Assembly: GCF_035920365.1 (NCBI RefSeq)
Contig: NZ_CP109150.1
Span: 930,001-994,000, forward strand
Length of the DNA: 64,000 nucleotides
Source of the DNA: Micromonospora sp. NBC_01740
GTDB lineage: Bacteria > Actinomycetota > Actinomycetes > Mycobacteriales > Micromonosporaceae
Direction of reading: 5' to 3'
Shown here: positions 42,692 to 50,400 of the stretch, piece by piece
Layout: each line of letters starts with the position of its first letter
How positions within the stretch are numbered: position 1 is the stretch's first letter
The notes under the pieces: model-generated
Databases searched by the model: none
Told to the model about the DNA's origin: nothing
The model's input: the letters and a program-made list of their open reading frames with translations, nothing else
Made by a program: the position numbers and the translations under genes

Positions 42692-43406
42692 ATGGCCGGT
42701 CGCCCCGCTGGGCGGGATCGCCGCCAACAGCGCCGCCACCCGGTACGGCTCCCCGACGGGACCGCAACCCGCCGCGTCCGCTCCGCCGCCGCACCGGACG
42801 CCGGCCACCGGTGTTGCCGCGGTGCCCCGGCCCACGCCGGCCGCCGCACCGCCGATCCCGGTCAAGATCCTCATCGCCGGCGGCTTCGGGGTCGGCAAGA
42901 CCACCACGGTCGGCGCGATCTCCGAGATCGCCCCGCTGACCACCGAGGCGGAGATGACCACCGCCGGGATCGGCGTCGACGACCCCGGCGTACGCTCCGC
43001 GAAGACCACCACCACGGTGGCGATGGACTTCGGCTGCGTCACCATCGACCGCAGCCTGAAGCTGTACCTGTTCGGCACGCCGGGGCAGGCCCGGTTCGGT
43101 TTCATGTGGGACGACCTGGCCCGGGGGGCACTCGGCGCGCTCGTCGTGGTGGACAGCGCCCGGCTCGACGACTGCTACCCGGCGATCGACTTCTTCGAGC
43201 GGGCCGGCCTGCCCTTCGTGGTCGGCGTGAACGCCTTCGACGGGCGGCTGGCACACGACCTCGACGCGATCCGGTGGGCGCTGGCCGTCGGCGACCACGT
43301 GCCCCTGGTGCAGTTCGACGCCCGGGACCGGCTCTCGGTGCGGGACGCCCTGCTGGTCGTCCTCGACCGCGCACTCGAGCGGGCCACCCGGGAGGGAAGG
43401 TCCTGA
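42669..43406 (+). CDS. cvnD: CvnD-like small GTPase
   Basis: 245-aa MglA/CvnD-type GTPase. P-loop GGFGVGKTT lies at about residues 72-80, switch region TTTTVAMDFG, G3-like FGTPGQARFGFMW (in place of classical DxxG), and VVGVNAFDG as the base-recognition motif. The first 60 residues are a Pro/Ala-rich extension not present in most CvnD proteins, where the P-loop is near residue 15. The gene overlaps cvnC by 23 bp. A short hairpin follows its stop. Confidence 0.93.
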   Translation: MDSVRSPEWPVAPLGGIAANSAATRYGSPTGPQPAASAPPPHRTPATGVAAVPRPTPAAAPPIPVKILIAGGFGVGKTTTVGAISEIAPLTTEAEMTTAGIGVDDPGVRSAKTTTTVAMDFGCVTIDRSLKLYLFGTPGQARFGFMWDDLARGALGALVVVDSARLDDCYPAIDFFERAGLPFVVGVNAFDGRLAHDLDAIRWALAVGDHVPLVQFDARDRLSVRDALLVVLDRALERATREGRS

Positions 43407-43422
43407 ACCGCTGCGGCGGTTC
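43405..43422 (+). terminator. Short hairpin at the end of the conservon
   Basis: GAACCGC (43405-43411) and GCGGTTC (43416-43422) pair around TGCG, overlapping the cvnD stop. A 7-bp stem without U tract gives weak termination at best, so readthrough to the next gene is possible. Confidence 0.4.
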
Positions 43423-43452
43423 GACCCGTTTCACGAGAAGGGGTGGTTCGTG

Positions 43453-44001
43453 ATGAGAGGTGGACTGGACGAGACACTGGCCCGGATGGCGCGCCGCGAG
43501 GAGGCGTTGCGGCGGCGGGCCGCCGAGGCGGAGCCGGCGGGCGGGGAGGCCGACGGGGCGCCGGAGGCGCGGGGCGGATCCGAGCCGGGGCGCGCCGACG
43601 TCCGGGGCGAGGGGCGCAACGCCGGGCCCGGCTGGGTCGACGCGCGGCGGGGCGCGGAACACCGCGACCCCGTGGTGGAGGTCGCCGAGGCGGTCCGTCG
43701 CGTGGTGGCCGGCCACCCCGGCACCGCGGTCAGCATCCGGGTCGAGCACGACGGGCAGGCGTACCCGCTGCGGGTCGCCTGGACCGACGCGGGCGTGACG
43801 GTCGACGCGGAGGCCCCCGCGCCGCCGCCGGCGTGGCCGATGTCGGTCAAGACGGTGCCGGCCTGGACGCCGGCCCAGGAGGGGCTGACCCCCGACCCGG
43901 CGGCACGGCTGGCCGAGCTGATCCGCCGCGACTCCTCCCTGCTGGGGGACGGTGACGCTCCTCGCGGAGCACGGAACGCCCCGGGAGGGGGCAGGGCGTG
44001 A
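43453..44001 (+). CDS. Unknown protein between conservon and AAA+ ATPase
   Basis: 182-aa protein, not recognised. The N-terminus is charged and helical (DETLARMARREEALRRRAAEAE), followed by a Gly/Arg/Glu-rich linker, a compact segment with VVEVAEAVRRVVAGHPGTAVSIRVEHDGQAYPLRVAWTD (about 76-114, split here only for description into helix and strands), and a tail ARLAELIRRDSSLLGDG. It is in line with the ATPase gene 22 bp downstream. The ATG at 43453 and the preceding GTG at 43450 are both possible starts. Confidence 0.7.
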   Translation: MRGGLDETLARMARREEALRRRAAEAEPAGGEADGAPEARGGSEPGRADVRGEGRNAGPGWVDARRGAEHRDPVVEVAEAVRRVVAGHPGTAVSIRVEHDGQAYPLRVAWTDAGVTVDAEAPAPPPAWPMSVKTVPAWTPAQEGLTPDPAARLAELIRRDSSLLGDGDAPRGARNAPGGGRA

Positions 44002-44023
44002 CCACGGCGGCTAGGGTCGGGCG

Positions 44024-46327
44024 GTGGCGGAACCCGACCTGACCCTGACCGCGAGCCTGCGGCCGGCGGCCCTCGACGCCCGACGGGGCGTCGTCCGGCT
44101 GCACCCGGAGGTGCTCACCGCGCTGGCGCTGCGACCCGGCGACCCGGTGCGGCTGGCGGGCCGGCGGGTGAGCGCCGGCATCGTCGCGCCGGCCGAGCCG
44201 ACCGCCAGCACCGCGCTGCTCTCCGCCGACGACCTCATGCTGGGCAACCTCGGCATCCGCGACGGCGCCCAGGTGACGGTGAGCCGTCTGCCGGTCACGC
44301 CGGCCCGTCGGGTGCTGCTCGCCGGTCCGGCGCAGATCGCCGCCGTGGTCTCGCCCGAGATGCTCCGGCTGGCCCTGCTCGGCAAGGTGGTGACGACCGG
44401 GGACGACGTGTCGCTGCTACCGCAGGACGTGCTGCCCGACGCCTCGGTGCGCAGCCTGGTGGAGGCCGCCCGGCGCAGCCTCTCCAACAGCGTCGGGTAC
44501 GCCTGGACCAGCACCCTGCTCGCCGTGGTCGCCGCCGAGCCCGACACCGGCTCGCTGGTCACCATGGACACCGTCGTCGGCTGGGAGCACGGCCAGGCGA
44601 CCCACGGCTCCGCCGGCACCGGACCCGCCCCGCAGGGGCGCCGCCTCGACGCGGGCCCGACGCCCAACGGGACCGCCCCGGGCCGGGCGGCTGCCACGGG
44701 GGGCGTACGCCTCCCGGGCGCCGTGGACGCCACGGGACACACCGCCGGAAGCGTCGACGAGGCGCCGCCCGCGGTGGACGAGCTGCCCGGGCTGCGGTCG
44801 CAGGCCGAGGAGCTGACCGAGCTGCTCGACCTCGGCTTCCACCACCGGGAGGTGCTCGGCCGGCTGGGCACGACCGTCTCGCTGGGCGTGCTGATCGCCG
44901 GGCCGGCCGGCTCCGGCAAGGCGGCGCTCGTGCGGGCCGTGGCCGCCCGGGTCGGGGCCCGGGTCAGCCCGCTCTGGGCTCCCGAGGTGGCCGCGCTGAC
45001 CAACCAGGCCGCCGCCGACCGGCTGCGCGCCGCCGCCGCCGAGGCGCGCGCGGACGGCACCGGGGTGCTGCTGGTCACCGACGTGGAGGCGCTCGCCCCG
45101 GCGGACGGGCCGGGGCCGGTGGCGACCGTGTTCCGGCAGGTGGTCGCCGAGACCGTACGGGCGGGGGCGGCGGTCGTCTGCACCACCGGCCGGCCCGAGG
45201 CCGTCGACCCCGCGCTGCGTGCCCCGGACCTGCTCTCGCTGCGGATCAGCGTGCCGCTGCCGGACGCGGCCCTGCGCCGGGAGCAGTTGACGGTGCTGAC
45301 CCGGCAGGTCCCCCTCGCCGACGACGTGCGGCTCGACGAGGTCGCCGGGCGTACCCCCGGCTTCGTCGCCGCCGACCTGGCCGCGCTGCTCCGCGAGGCC
45401 GGGGTGCGCGCGGCGCTGCGCCAGAAGTCGGCCGAGACGCCGACGGTGGCGATGGCCGACTTCACCGCCGCGCTGGAGGTGGTCCGCCCCACCACCATGG
45501 CTGCCTCCACCCTGGAGCTGGCCTCGGTGACGCTAGACGACGTGGGCGGCCTGACGGAGGTCAAGGAGACGCTGACCGAGTCGGTGCTCTGGCCGCTGAC
45601 CTACCCGGACACCTTCGCCCGGCTCGGCGTGCAGCCGCCGCGCGGGGTGCTCCTCTACGGCCCACCGGGCTGCGGCAAGACCTACCTGGTCACGGCGCTG
45701 GCCGGCTCGGGGCGGGCGAACGTGCTCTCGGTGAAGGGCGCGGAGCTGCTGTCGAAGTGGGTCGGTGAGAGCGAGCGCGCGGTCCGCGAGCTGTTCCGCC
45801 GGGCCCGGGAGGCCGCGCCCACCCTGATCTTCCTGGACGAGGTGGACGCGCTCGCCCCCGTACGCGGCCAGGCCAGCGACGGCGGCACCACCGACCGGGT
45901 GGTGGCCGCGCTGCTGACCGAGCTGGACGGCGTGGAGACGCTGCGCAACGTGGTGGTGGTCGGCGCGACGAACCGCCCCGACCTGGTGGACCCGGCGCTG
46001 CTGCGCCCGGGACGGCTGGAACGGCTGGTCTACGTGCCGCCGCCGGACGGGCCGGCGCGCGCGGAGATCCTGCGCGCCTCGGCCCGGAACGTGCCGCTGG
46101 CACCCGAGGTGGACCTCGTGGAACTGGGCGGCGAGTTGGACGGCTTCTCGGCGGCGGACTGTGCCGCGCTGGTGCGCGAGGCGGCCCTGGCCGCCATGCG
46201 GGAGTCGCTGACGGCGTCCACCGTCACGGCCGCGCACGTGGCGGCGGCCCGCGCCCGGGTCCGCCCGTCCCTGGACCCGGCCCAGGTCGCCTGGCTCGCC
46301 GCGTACGCCGAGAAGCGGGCCGGCTGA
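44024..46327 (+). CDS. CDC48/VCP-like double AAA+ ATPase
   Basis: 767-aa protein with an N-terminal double-psi barrel-like domain (residues 1-160), a linker rich in Gly/Pro, and two AAA+ modules. D1 (about 265-490) has a Walker A of GPAGSGKAAL (about 292-300) but a degenerate Walker B (VLLVTDVEAL, acidic pair replaced), so it may bind but not hydrolyse ATP. D2 (about 505-765) is complete: GPPGCGKTY (about 546), IFLDEVDAL, and [18 protein letters not shown]. Such ATPases extract or remodel proteins. It faces the end of the gas vesicle cluster, which lacks a gvpN ATPase. Start GTG at 44024. Confidence 0.92.
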   Translation: MAEPDLTLTASLRPAALDARRGVVRLHPEVLTALALRPGDPVRLAGRRVSAGIVAPAEPTASTALLSADDLMLGNLGIRDGAQVTVSRLPVTPARRVLLAGPAQIAAVVSPEMLRLALLGKVVTTGDDVSLLPQDVLPDASVRSLVEAARRSLSNSVGYAWTSTLLAVVAAEPDTGSLVTMDTVVGWEHGQATHGSAGTGPAPQGRRLDAGPTPNGTAPGRAAATGGVRLPGAVDATGHTAGSVDEAPPAVDELPGLRSQAEELTELLDLGFHHREVLGRLGTTVSLGVLIAGPAGSGKAALVRAVAARVGARVSPLWAPEVAALTNQAAADRLRAAAAEARADGTGVLLVTDVEALAPADGPGPVATVFRQVVAETVRAGAAVVCTTGRPEAVDPALRAPDLLSLRISVPLPDAALRREQLTVLTRQVPLADDVRLDEVAGRTPGFVAADLAALLREAGVRAALRQKSAETPTVAMADFTAALEVVRPTTMAASTLELASVTLDDVGGLTEVKETLTESVLWPLTYPDTFARLGVQPPRGVLLYGPPGCGKTYLVTALAGSGRANVLSVKGAELLSKWVGESERAVRELFRRAREAAPTLIFLDEVDALAPVRGQASDGGTTDRVVAALLTELDGVETLRNVVVVGATNRPDLVDPALLRPGRLERLVYVPPPDGPARAEILRASARNVPLAPEVDLVELGGELDGFSAADCAALVREAALAAMRESLTASTVTAAHVAAARARVRPSLDPAQVAWLAAYAEKRAG

Positions 46328-46351
46328 GCGCCCGCGCCCCGGGGTGACGGG

Positions 46352-46385
46352 CGCTGTCGGGCTGATGTCGTGAACGACTCGTCAG
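46352..46385. repeat. Dispersed intergenic repeat, copy B
   Basis: CGCTGTCGGGCTGATGTCGT followed by GAACGACTCGTCAG resembles the units at 32912 and 63092: the left arm CGCTGTCGRGCTGA, then a small TGTCGTNNACGA palindrome. It lies between the AAA+ gene stop and gvpK, and its last bases contain the gvpK stop codon (46382-46384). Confidence 0.55.
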
Positions 46386-46828
46386 TCGGTGGGCAGGAGG
46401 GGGCCGAGGGGCCCGAGGTCGAGATTGAGGTCCTCGGGCGTGAGGCCGAAGTACTCGCGCAGCCCCGCCATCTGCTCCTCCAGGGCCATCAGCGTGGTGC
46501 CGATCCGTTCGATCTGCTCCTCGGTAAGGTCGCCGAGGTCGACCCGGCGCAGCGCCTGTCGCTCCATGAGCTGCCGCAGCAGCTCGATCACGGTGAGCAC
46601 GAGGCTGGCCAGCCCCCGCTCGACGCCGTCCCGGTCTACGGCGAGCCGGCGGTCCAGCGGCGTCACCCGGGGCGGCTGCCACCGGGTGTCGCCGAGCGCG
46701 GCGGCGAGTTCGGCCGCCTCGTCCCGGCGGTCGCCACCGCCGCCCGGCCTGCCCACGCCCACTCCGCCGCCCCCGCCACCCGGGCCGGTCGCGCCGTCCG
46801 GGCGGCCGTCCGGGGCGCTCACGGCCAC
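46382..46828 (-). CDS. gvpK: Gas vesicle protein GvpK
   Basis: 148-aa GvpK family protein. A Gly-rich N-terminal extension (GGGGGGVGVGRPGGGGD) precedes the conserved helical core (VERGLASLVLTVIELLRQLMERQALRRVD, LGDLTEEQIERIGTTLMALEEQM and EYFGLTPEDLNLDLGPLG). GvpK is an accessory protein required for gas vesicle maturation in several bacteria. It is the last gene of the cluster and overlaps gvpS by 10 bp. GTG start at 46828. Its stop codon is part of a dispersed repeat. Confidence 0.93.
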   Translation of the reverse strand: MAVSAPDGRPDGATGPGGGGGGVGVGRPGGGGDRRDEAAELAAALGDTRWQPPRVTPLDRRLAVDRDGVERGLASLVLTVIELLRQLMERQALRRVDLGDLTEEQIERIGTTLMALEEQMAGLREYFGLTPEDLNLDLGPLGPLLPTD

Positions 46829-47076
46829 GTCCCCGGCGTCCCGGCGGCGGCGCCCGGGGCGGCATCCCGCAGTTCCGGCGGGGCGAGCGCGCCGACGGAG
46901 GCGACCAGTGCGCGCAGGGAGATCCGGACCAGGTCGATGTCGGCGATGGCGATGGTGATGTCGCCGCTGATCACCACGCCGGTGGCGAGGACCCGGTCGA
47001 GCAGGTCGACCAGGGCCACCGGCCGGTAGGCCAGCGGGTCGTCGGCGCTGCTGGGGGCGAGCGACGTGGTCACCAC
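46819..47076 (-). CDS. gvpS: GvpA-family minor structural protein (GvpS)
   Basis: 85-aa protein of the GvpA/J/M/S family (PF00741). The conserved core is VALVDLLDRVLATGVVISGDITIAIADIDLVRISLRALVASVG split over residues 20-62. Position directly before gvpK and after gvpL matches gvpS of actinobacterial clusters; naming it gvpJ or gvpM would be equally valid on sequence alone. GTG start at 47076, 16 bp after the gvpL stop; the 3' end overlaps gvpK. Confidence 0.85.
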   Translation of the reverse strand: MVTTSLAPSSADDPLAYRPVALVDLLDRVLATGVVISGDITIAIADIDLVRISLRALVASVGALAPPELRDAAPGAAAGTPGTWP

Positions 47077-47092
47077 GCCGGCCCCCGGGCCG

Positions 47093-47932
47093 TCAGCACG
47101 CCGACTCCCGTACGGTGAGCGCCGGCTCAGCGGGCCGCTCCTCGGCGAAGGAGTACGGCGGCCACGGGCCGGTCAGCTCCAGCCGGATCTCCGGGTGCCG
47201 ACCGGCGAGCGCGCCGACCAGCTGGCGGAATCCGGCGACCGACCCCTGGCCGACCAGGTACGCCCCGTTGAGCACCATGGCGGTGGGCGCACCGGAGAGC
47301 CGGCGGTCCTGCGGGGGGTGCCGCCGGACGGCCACCGCGTGCCCGGCCAGTGCCTCGTGCACGGCGGAGGCGGCGTCGGCGGCGATCCGCTGCCCCTCCT
47401 CGCGGGCGGTGAGCTGGGCCCGGCGCCGCCGCAGGTACGCCGCCCCGGCGCCGCCCGACCCGGCGGGCTCCGCCGTGCGGGGCGTCGCGCCCGGCACGAC
47501 GTACCCCTTGACGCCCCACTCGTCGTGGCCCGCGAGCCGGTCCAGGACGGTGGTCAGCTCGACCCGGCGGGCGGTGAGCTGCCCCGCCACCCGGGCGTCG
47601 TCGTGGTGGACGGTGGCCAGCCGGGCGGGCACCACGGCGCCGTCGCGGGACAGGGCCGCGACCACCGCGTGGTGCGTCCGGGCCGCCCGCTCCAGCCAGG
47701 CCAGGTCCTCCAGGTTCCGGCGCAGCGCCTCCTCGCCGTACTGGGACAGCGGCGCGGCGCTGACGACGGCGACCAGGCCGGCGGCCCGCACCGCGCGCAC
47801 CGGAGCGCCGTCCATCCCGGCAGTCGCGGCGAGCAGGGCGGGATCGACCTCCCGCGCCACGCCGTGCAGCCACACCCCGACGCCGGGGCTCGCCGGCCCG
47901 GTGGCGGGCGCGAGGTCAGCCGTCGAACTCAT
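47093..47932 (-). CDS. gvpL: GvpL/GvpF family protein (second copy)
   Basis: 279-aa GvpL/F family protein. It keeps the family blocks VWLHGVAREVDP, VRAAGLVAVVSAAPLSQYGEEALRRNLEDLAWLE, VVPARLATVHHDD, and the C-terminal LTGPWPPYSFAEE. GvpF/L proteins bind GvpA and are needed early in vesicle assembly. The residue after EWGVKGYVV leads to an Arg-rich helix (YLRRRRAQLTAREEG), normal for the family. ATG at 47932 overlaps gvpJ by 17 bp. Confidence 0.92.
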   Translation of the reverse strand: MSSTADLAPATGPASPGVGVWLHGVAREVDPALLAATAGMDGAPVRAVRAAGLVAVVSAAPLSQYGEEALRRNLEDLAWLERAARTHHAVVAALSRDGAVVPARLATVHHDDARVAGQLTARRVELTTVLDRLAGHDEWGVKGYVVPGATPRTAEPAGSGGAGAAYLRRRRAQLTAREEGQRIAADAASAVHEALAGHAVAVRRHPPQDRRLSGAPTAMVLNGAYLVGQGSVAGFRQLVGALAGRHPEIRLELTGPWPPYSFAEERPAEPALTVRESAC

Positions 47933-48284
47933 CCCGCTCCTCCCTGCGGGCGGCCGTCCGGGCGACCCGGGGGCGGCGTTCCGCCTCCACCTGCTCCGGG
48001 TCCCGTGGGCCGGGCTCCACCGGCGGCCTCGCCCGGGAGCTGAGCCACGGGTCGTGCTCCCACCAGTCGATGCCGATCTGCCGGGCCGTGTCGACCGAGG
48101 CGATGACCAGTCGCAGCTTGAGCGTCAGCAGCTCGATGTCGAGCAGGCTGACCCGGATGTCGCCGGCGATCACGATGCCCCGGTCGAGCACGCGTTCCAG
48201 GATGTCGCCGAGATTGGCCGGCTCGTGCCCGGCGGGCAGGACCTGGCCGGAGTTCTGCACCACCGGGGGCGGCTGCACGCTCAC
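47916..48284 (-). CDS. gvpJ: GvpA-family minor structural protein (GvpJ)
   Basis: 122-aa protein with a PF00741 core (LGDILERVLDRGIVIAGD, then IRVSLLDIELLTLKLRLVIASVD) and a TARQIGIDWWEHDPWLSS motif typical of GvpJ/GvpS-type minor structural proteins. The C-terminus is charged (EAERRPRVARTAARREERDEFDG). It probably sits at vesicle tips or nucleates assembly. The GTG at 48284 starts 1 bp after the gvpO stop; the gene overlaps gvpL. Confidence 0.88.
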   Translation of the reverse strand: MSVQPPPVVQNSGQVLPAGHEPANLGDILERVLDRGIVIAGDIRVSLLDIELLTLKLRLVIASVDTARQIGIDWWEHDPWLSSRARPPVEPGPRDPEQVEAERRPRVARTAARREERDEFDG

Positions 48285-48285
48285 C

Positions 48286-48636
48286 TCAACCCACCTCGCC
48301 CTTCCCGCGCTGGTAGCGCCGCACCCGCCGGTAGCCGAGCAGGCCACCCTCCAGGTCCAGCTCCACCTCGTAGAGGCCGAGCAGGTCGGTGGAGCTGGGG
48401 ATACGCCGGTCCTCGATCACCTCCACCCCGATCAGCCAGCCGTCCCGCGACGACTTCAGCGAGGTGGTCCCCACCGGATCCCGGCCGGTCAACTCGACGA
48501 TCTGCCGCATCCCCTCGCGCGCCGCCTCGGCGGCCGTGATGGGTTCGAGGTACTCCTCCTCGTCGTCGTACCGGTCGTCGTCGACGGGCTCGCTCCTACG
48601 CGCCCGATCGCCGTCGCCGCGGATCAGACCCCCCAT
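48286..48636 (-). CDS. gvpO: Gas vesicle protein GvpO
   Basis: 116-aa GvpO family protein. The N-terminus is acidic (DDDRYDDEEEYLEP), followed by the conserved domain (AAREGMRQIVELTG, GWLIGVEVIEDRRIPSSTDLLGLYEVELD, LLGYRRVRRYQRG). GvpO is required for vesicles in haloarchaea and is common in actinobacterial clusters; its molecular role is unclear. The ATG at 48636 has GGGAGG 8 bp upstream, inside gvpG; a GTG three codons earlier overlaps that site and is less likely. It overlaps gvpG by about 40 bp. Confidence 0.92.
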   Translation of the reverse strand: MGGLIRGDGDRARRSEPVDDDRYDDEEEYLEPITAAEAAREGMRQIVELTGRDPVGTTSLKSSRDGWLIGVEVIEDRRIPSSTDLLGLYEVELDLEGGLLGYRRVRRYQRGKGEVG

Positions 48637-49195
48637 CGCGCTCACCTCCCTCGCCGCCGCCGCGCGACACCCGCCGCGAGCGTTCGGTGCCGACCTGCCG
48701 CGCCCGTTCCGTACCGGTTCGCCGCGCCCGGCCCTCGCCGGACCGCGACGCTCGTTCCGCGCCGGACTGCCGGCGGCGGCCGGAAGCGGACTGCCGCGCC
48801 CGGTCCGCGCCGGACCGCGACGCTCGTTCCGTGCCGGACTGCCGCGCCCGACCGGAAGCGGACTGCCGCGCCCGGTCCGCGCCGGGCTCGTGCCGGGTCC
48901 CGCCGTTCTCCCGACGGGACCCGGGGCCGTCCCGGGCCGGAGCCCGGCTCTGGGCGGGCGCCGGCCGCTGGACGCCGCCGGTCAGCCGCTCCAGCACCTG
49001 CTGCTGCCCCCGGTCCCGTTCCGCGGCGCTGATCTCGCCCGCCGCCGCCGCCGCGTCCAGCGCCTCCAGCTCGCGCCGGACGTCGACGGGGTTGCGCTGC
49101 CGCGACTCCGCCTCCCGGGCGATCACCTTCACCACCGCGGTCAGCCCCCGCACCGGCGCGTACGGCAGGGTCAGCAGCGTCCACAGGATGTCCAC
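48596..49195 (-). CDS. gvpG: Gas vesicle protein GvpG with Arg/Ser repeat tail
   Basis: 199-aa protein. Residues 1-75 are the GvpG domain (DILWTLLTLPYAPVRGLTAVVKVIAREAE, VRRELEALDAAAAAGEIS). GvpG normally ends after 80-100 residues; here a 120-residue tail follows, rich in Arg, Ser, Gly and Gln with a 24-residue repeat (RARQSASGR, ERASRSG). The tail is strongly basic and surely disordered. The GTG at 49195 lies 3 bp after the gvpF stop. It overlaps gvpO at the 3' end. Confidence 0.9.
   Translation of the reverse strand: MDILWTLLTLPYAPVRGLTAVVKVIAREAESRQRNPVDVRRELEALDAAAAAGEISAAERDRGQQQVLERLTGGVQRPAPAQSRAPARDGPGSRRENGGTRHEPGADRARQSASGRARQSGTERASRSGADRARQSASGRRRQSGAERASRSGEGRARRTGTERARQVGTERSRRVSRGGGEGGERDGGSDPRRRRSGA
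48740..48914 (-). repeat. 72-bp tandem repeats in gvpG
   Basis: A segment starting GGAAGCGGACTGCCGCGCCC recurs with 72-bp period (48782 and 48854), encoding the 24-residue unit with ADRARQSASGR and ERASRSG about two and a half times. Copy differences are few. Confidence 0.75.
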
Positions 49196-49198
49196 CGG

Positions 49199-49960
49199 TC
49201 ACCCCATCAACTGGTGGGCGCTGACGAAGTCGTACGGCGCGAGCGGGCCGAGCAGCCGCATCCGGATCAGCTCCCGGCGCTGCTCGGCGTACTCCTCGAC
49301 CGCCGAGACGAACTCGTCCTCCCGGTCCTGTTCCACCAGGAAGGTGGCGTTCGACGCGTCCAGCTCGTTGCTCGGCGGCCGGGGCGCGCTCGCCACGACG
49401 AGGGGACCGAGGGTGTCGACCAGTTGCCGGTTCTCCGCCTCCCGGCGCAGCTCCACCGCCTGGCTGATGATCTCGCCGAGCCGGATCCGCTGCGTCCGGG
49501 TGGCCGCCTCCGGCTGCCCACGCACCTGGTCCGCCAGGTCGGCGGCGCCGGGGTTTTCCGCCAGCACCGCCGCGATCAGGTTCGCCTCGTCGTAGCGCCC
49601 GTGCACCGTGTACTGGACTCGGCCCTCGAACTCGTCGAGCGCGGCGGCGAACCGGTCGTGGTGCGCGTCCAGCAGGTCGGCGACCGCGTCGGGCCCGGTG
49701 ACGACCGTGCCGAAGCGCACCGGCAGCACCGGCGCCACCGCCGCCGTGCCGTCCACCAGCTCCTGGTAGGCGGTCAGGTCCGCCGGCCGGCCGAGCGGCT
49801 CGCTCAGGCTCACCTCGCTGACCAGCGCGGCCAGGTCCTCGTGCCGGACCGCCGTCACCTCTCCAGGCGGGTCGCCGACCCCGGCGGCGTCCGGGGTCGG
49901 CTCCACGTCGGAGGGCACGATGCCGTAGATGAACAGTCCCGTCTCCTCGGCCATGCTCAC
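49199..49960 (-). CDS. gvpF: GvpL/GvpF family protein (first copy)
   Basis: 253-aa GvpF family protein: [13 protein letters not shown] at the start, [46 protein letters not shown], then a helical part and the C-terminal [17 protein letters not shown] that is diagnostic. It should bind GvpA during nucleation. It is only distantly similar to the gvpL product of the same cluster. GTG at 49960 overlaps the gvpA stop (GTGA); an ATG two codons later is possible. Confidence 0.93.
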   Translation of the reverse strand: MSMAEETGLFIYGIVPSDVEPTPDAAGVGDPPGEVTAVRHEDLAALVSEVSLSEPLGRPADLTAYQELVDGTAAVAPVLPVRFGTVVTGPDAVADLLDAHHDRFAAALDEFEGRVQYTVHGRYDEANLIAAVLAENPGAADLADQVRGQPEAATRTQRIRLGEIISQAVELRREAENRQLVDTLGPLVVASAPRPPSNELDASNATFLVEQDREDEFVSAVEEYAEQRRELIRMRLLGPLAPYDFVSAHQLMG

Positions 49961-50400
49961 CGCTCCTCGTCACGTCGCCGCCGGGGCCGGTCGCGATCCC
50001 GGTCCCGGTCCCGATCGCGGTCCCGGTCCTGGTCGTCCGAGCCCAGCTCGCCGACGGCGTCCTTGATCGCGCCGACCGTCTTGCCGACCCCGGAGACCGC
50101 CTTGCCGGCGCCGACCGCCCCCGAGGCTCCCTCGACCAGGTCGGGCAGCCCCTTCTGGCCCTTCGGAGTGATGTCGAACCGGTCGACCGCCTCGGCGAAG
50201 CGCAGATAGGTCTCCACGCTGGCGATGACGATCCGGGCGTTGATCTCGATCAGCTGGATGCCGACCACCGCGATCGAAACCTGGGCGTCGATCACCACGC
50301 CCTTGTCCAGCACGGTCTCCACGACATCGGCCAGGCCGGAGCCCCCTCCGCCGCGTTGCAGGGCGCCGCCGCCCTGACCCTCACTCGTCGCGACGGTCAC
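49957..50400 (-). CDS. gvpA: Gas vesicle structural protein GvpA with charged C-terminal extension
   Basis: 147-aa protein. Residues about 22-80 are the GvpA shell domain ([50 protein letters not shown]). Typical GvpA ends near residue 70-75; here 65 more residues follow: a Gly/Val-rich helix-like part and a tail of DRDRDRDR followed by PRRRRDEER. The N-terminus has a Gly-rich stretch. It is the only GvpA of canonical type in the window, so it should form the vesicle wall. GTG at 50400 overlaps the previous gene's stop. Confidence 0.9.
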   Translation of the reverse strand: MTVATSEGQGGGALQRGGGGSGLADVVETVLDKGVVIDAQVSIAVVGIQLIEINARIVIASVETYLRFAEAVDRFDITPKGQKGLPDLVEGASGAVGAGKAVSGVGKTVGAIKDAVGELGSDDQDRDRDRDRDRDRDRPRRRRDEER

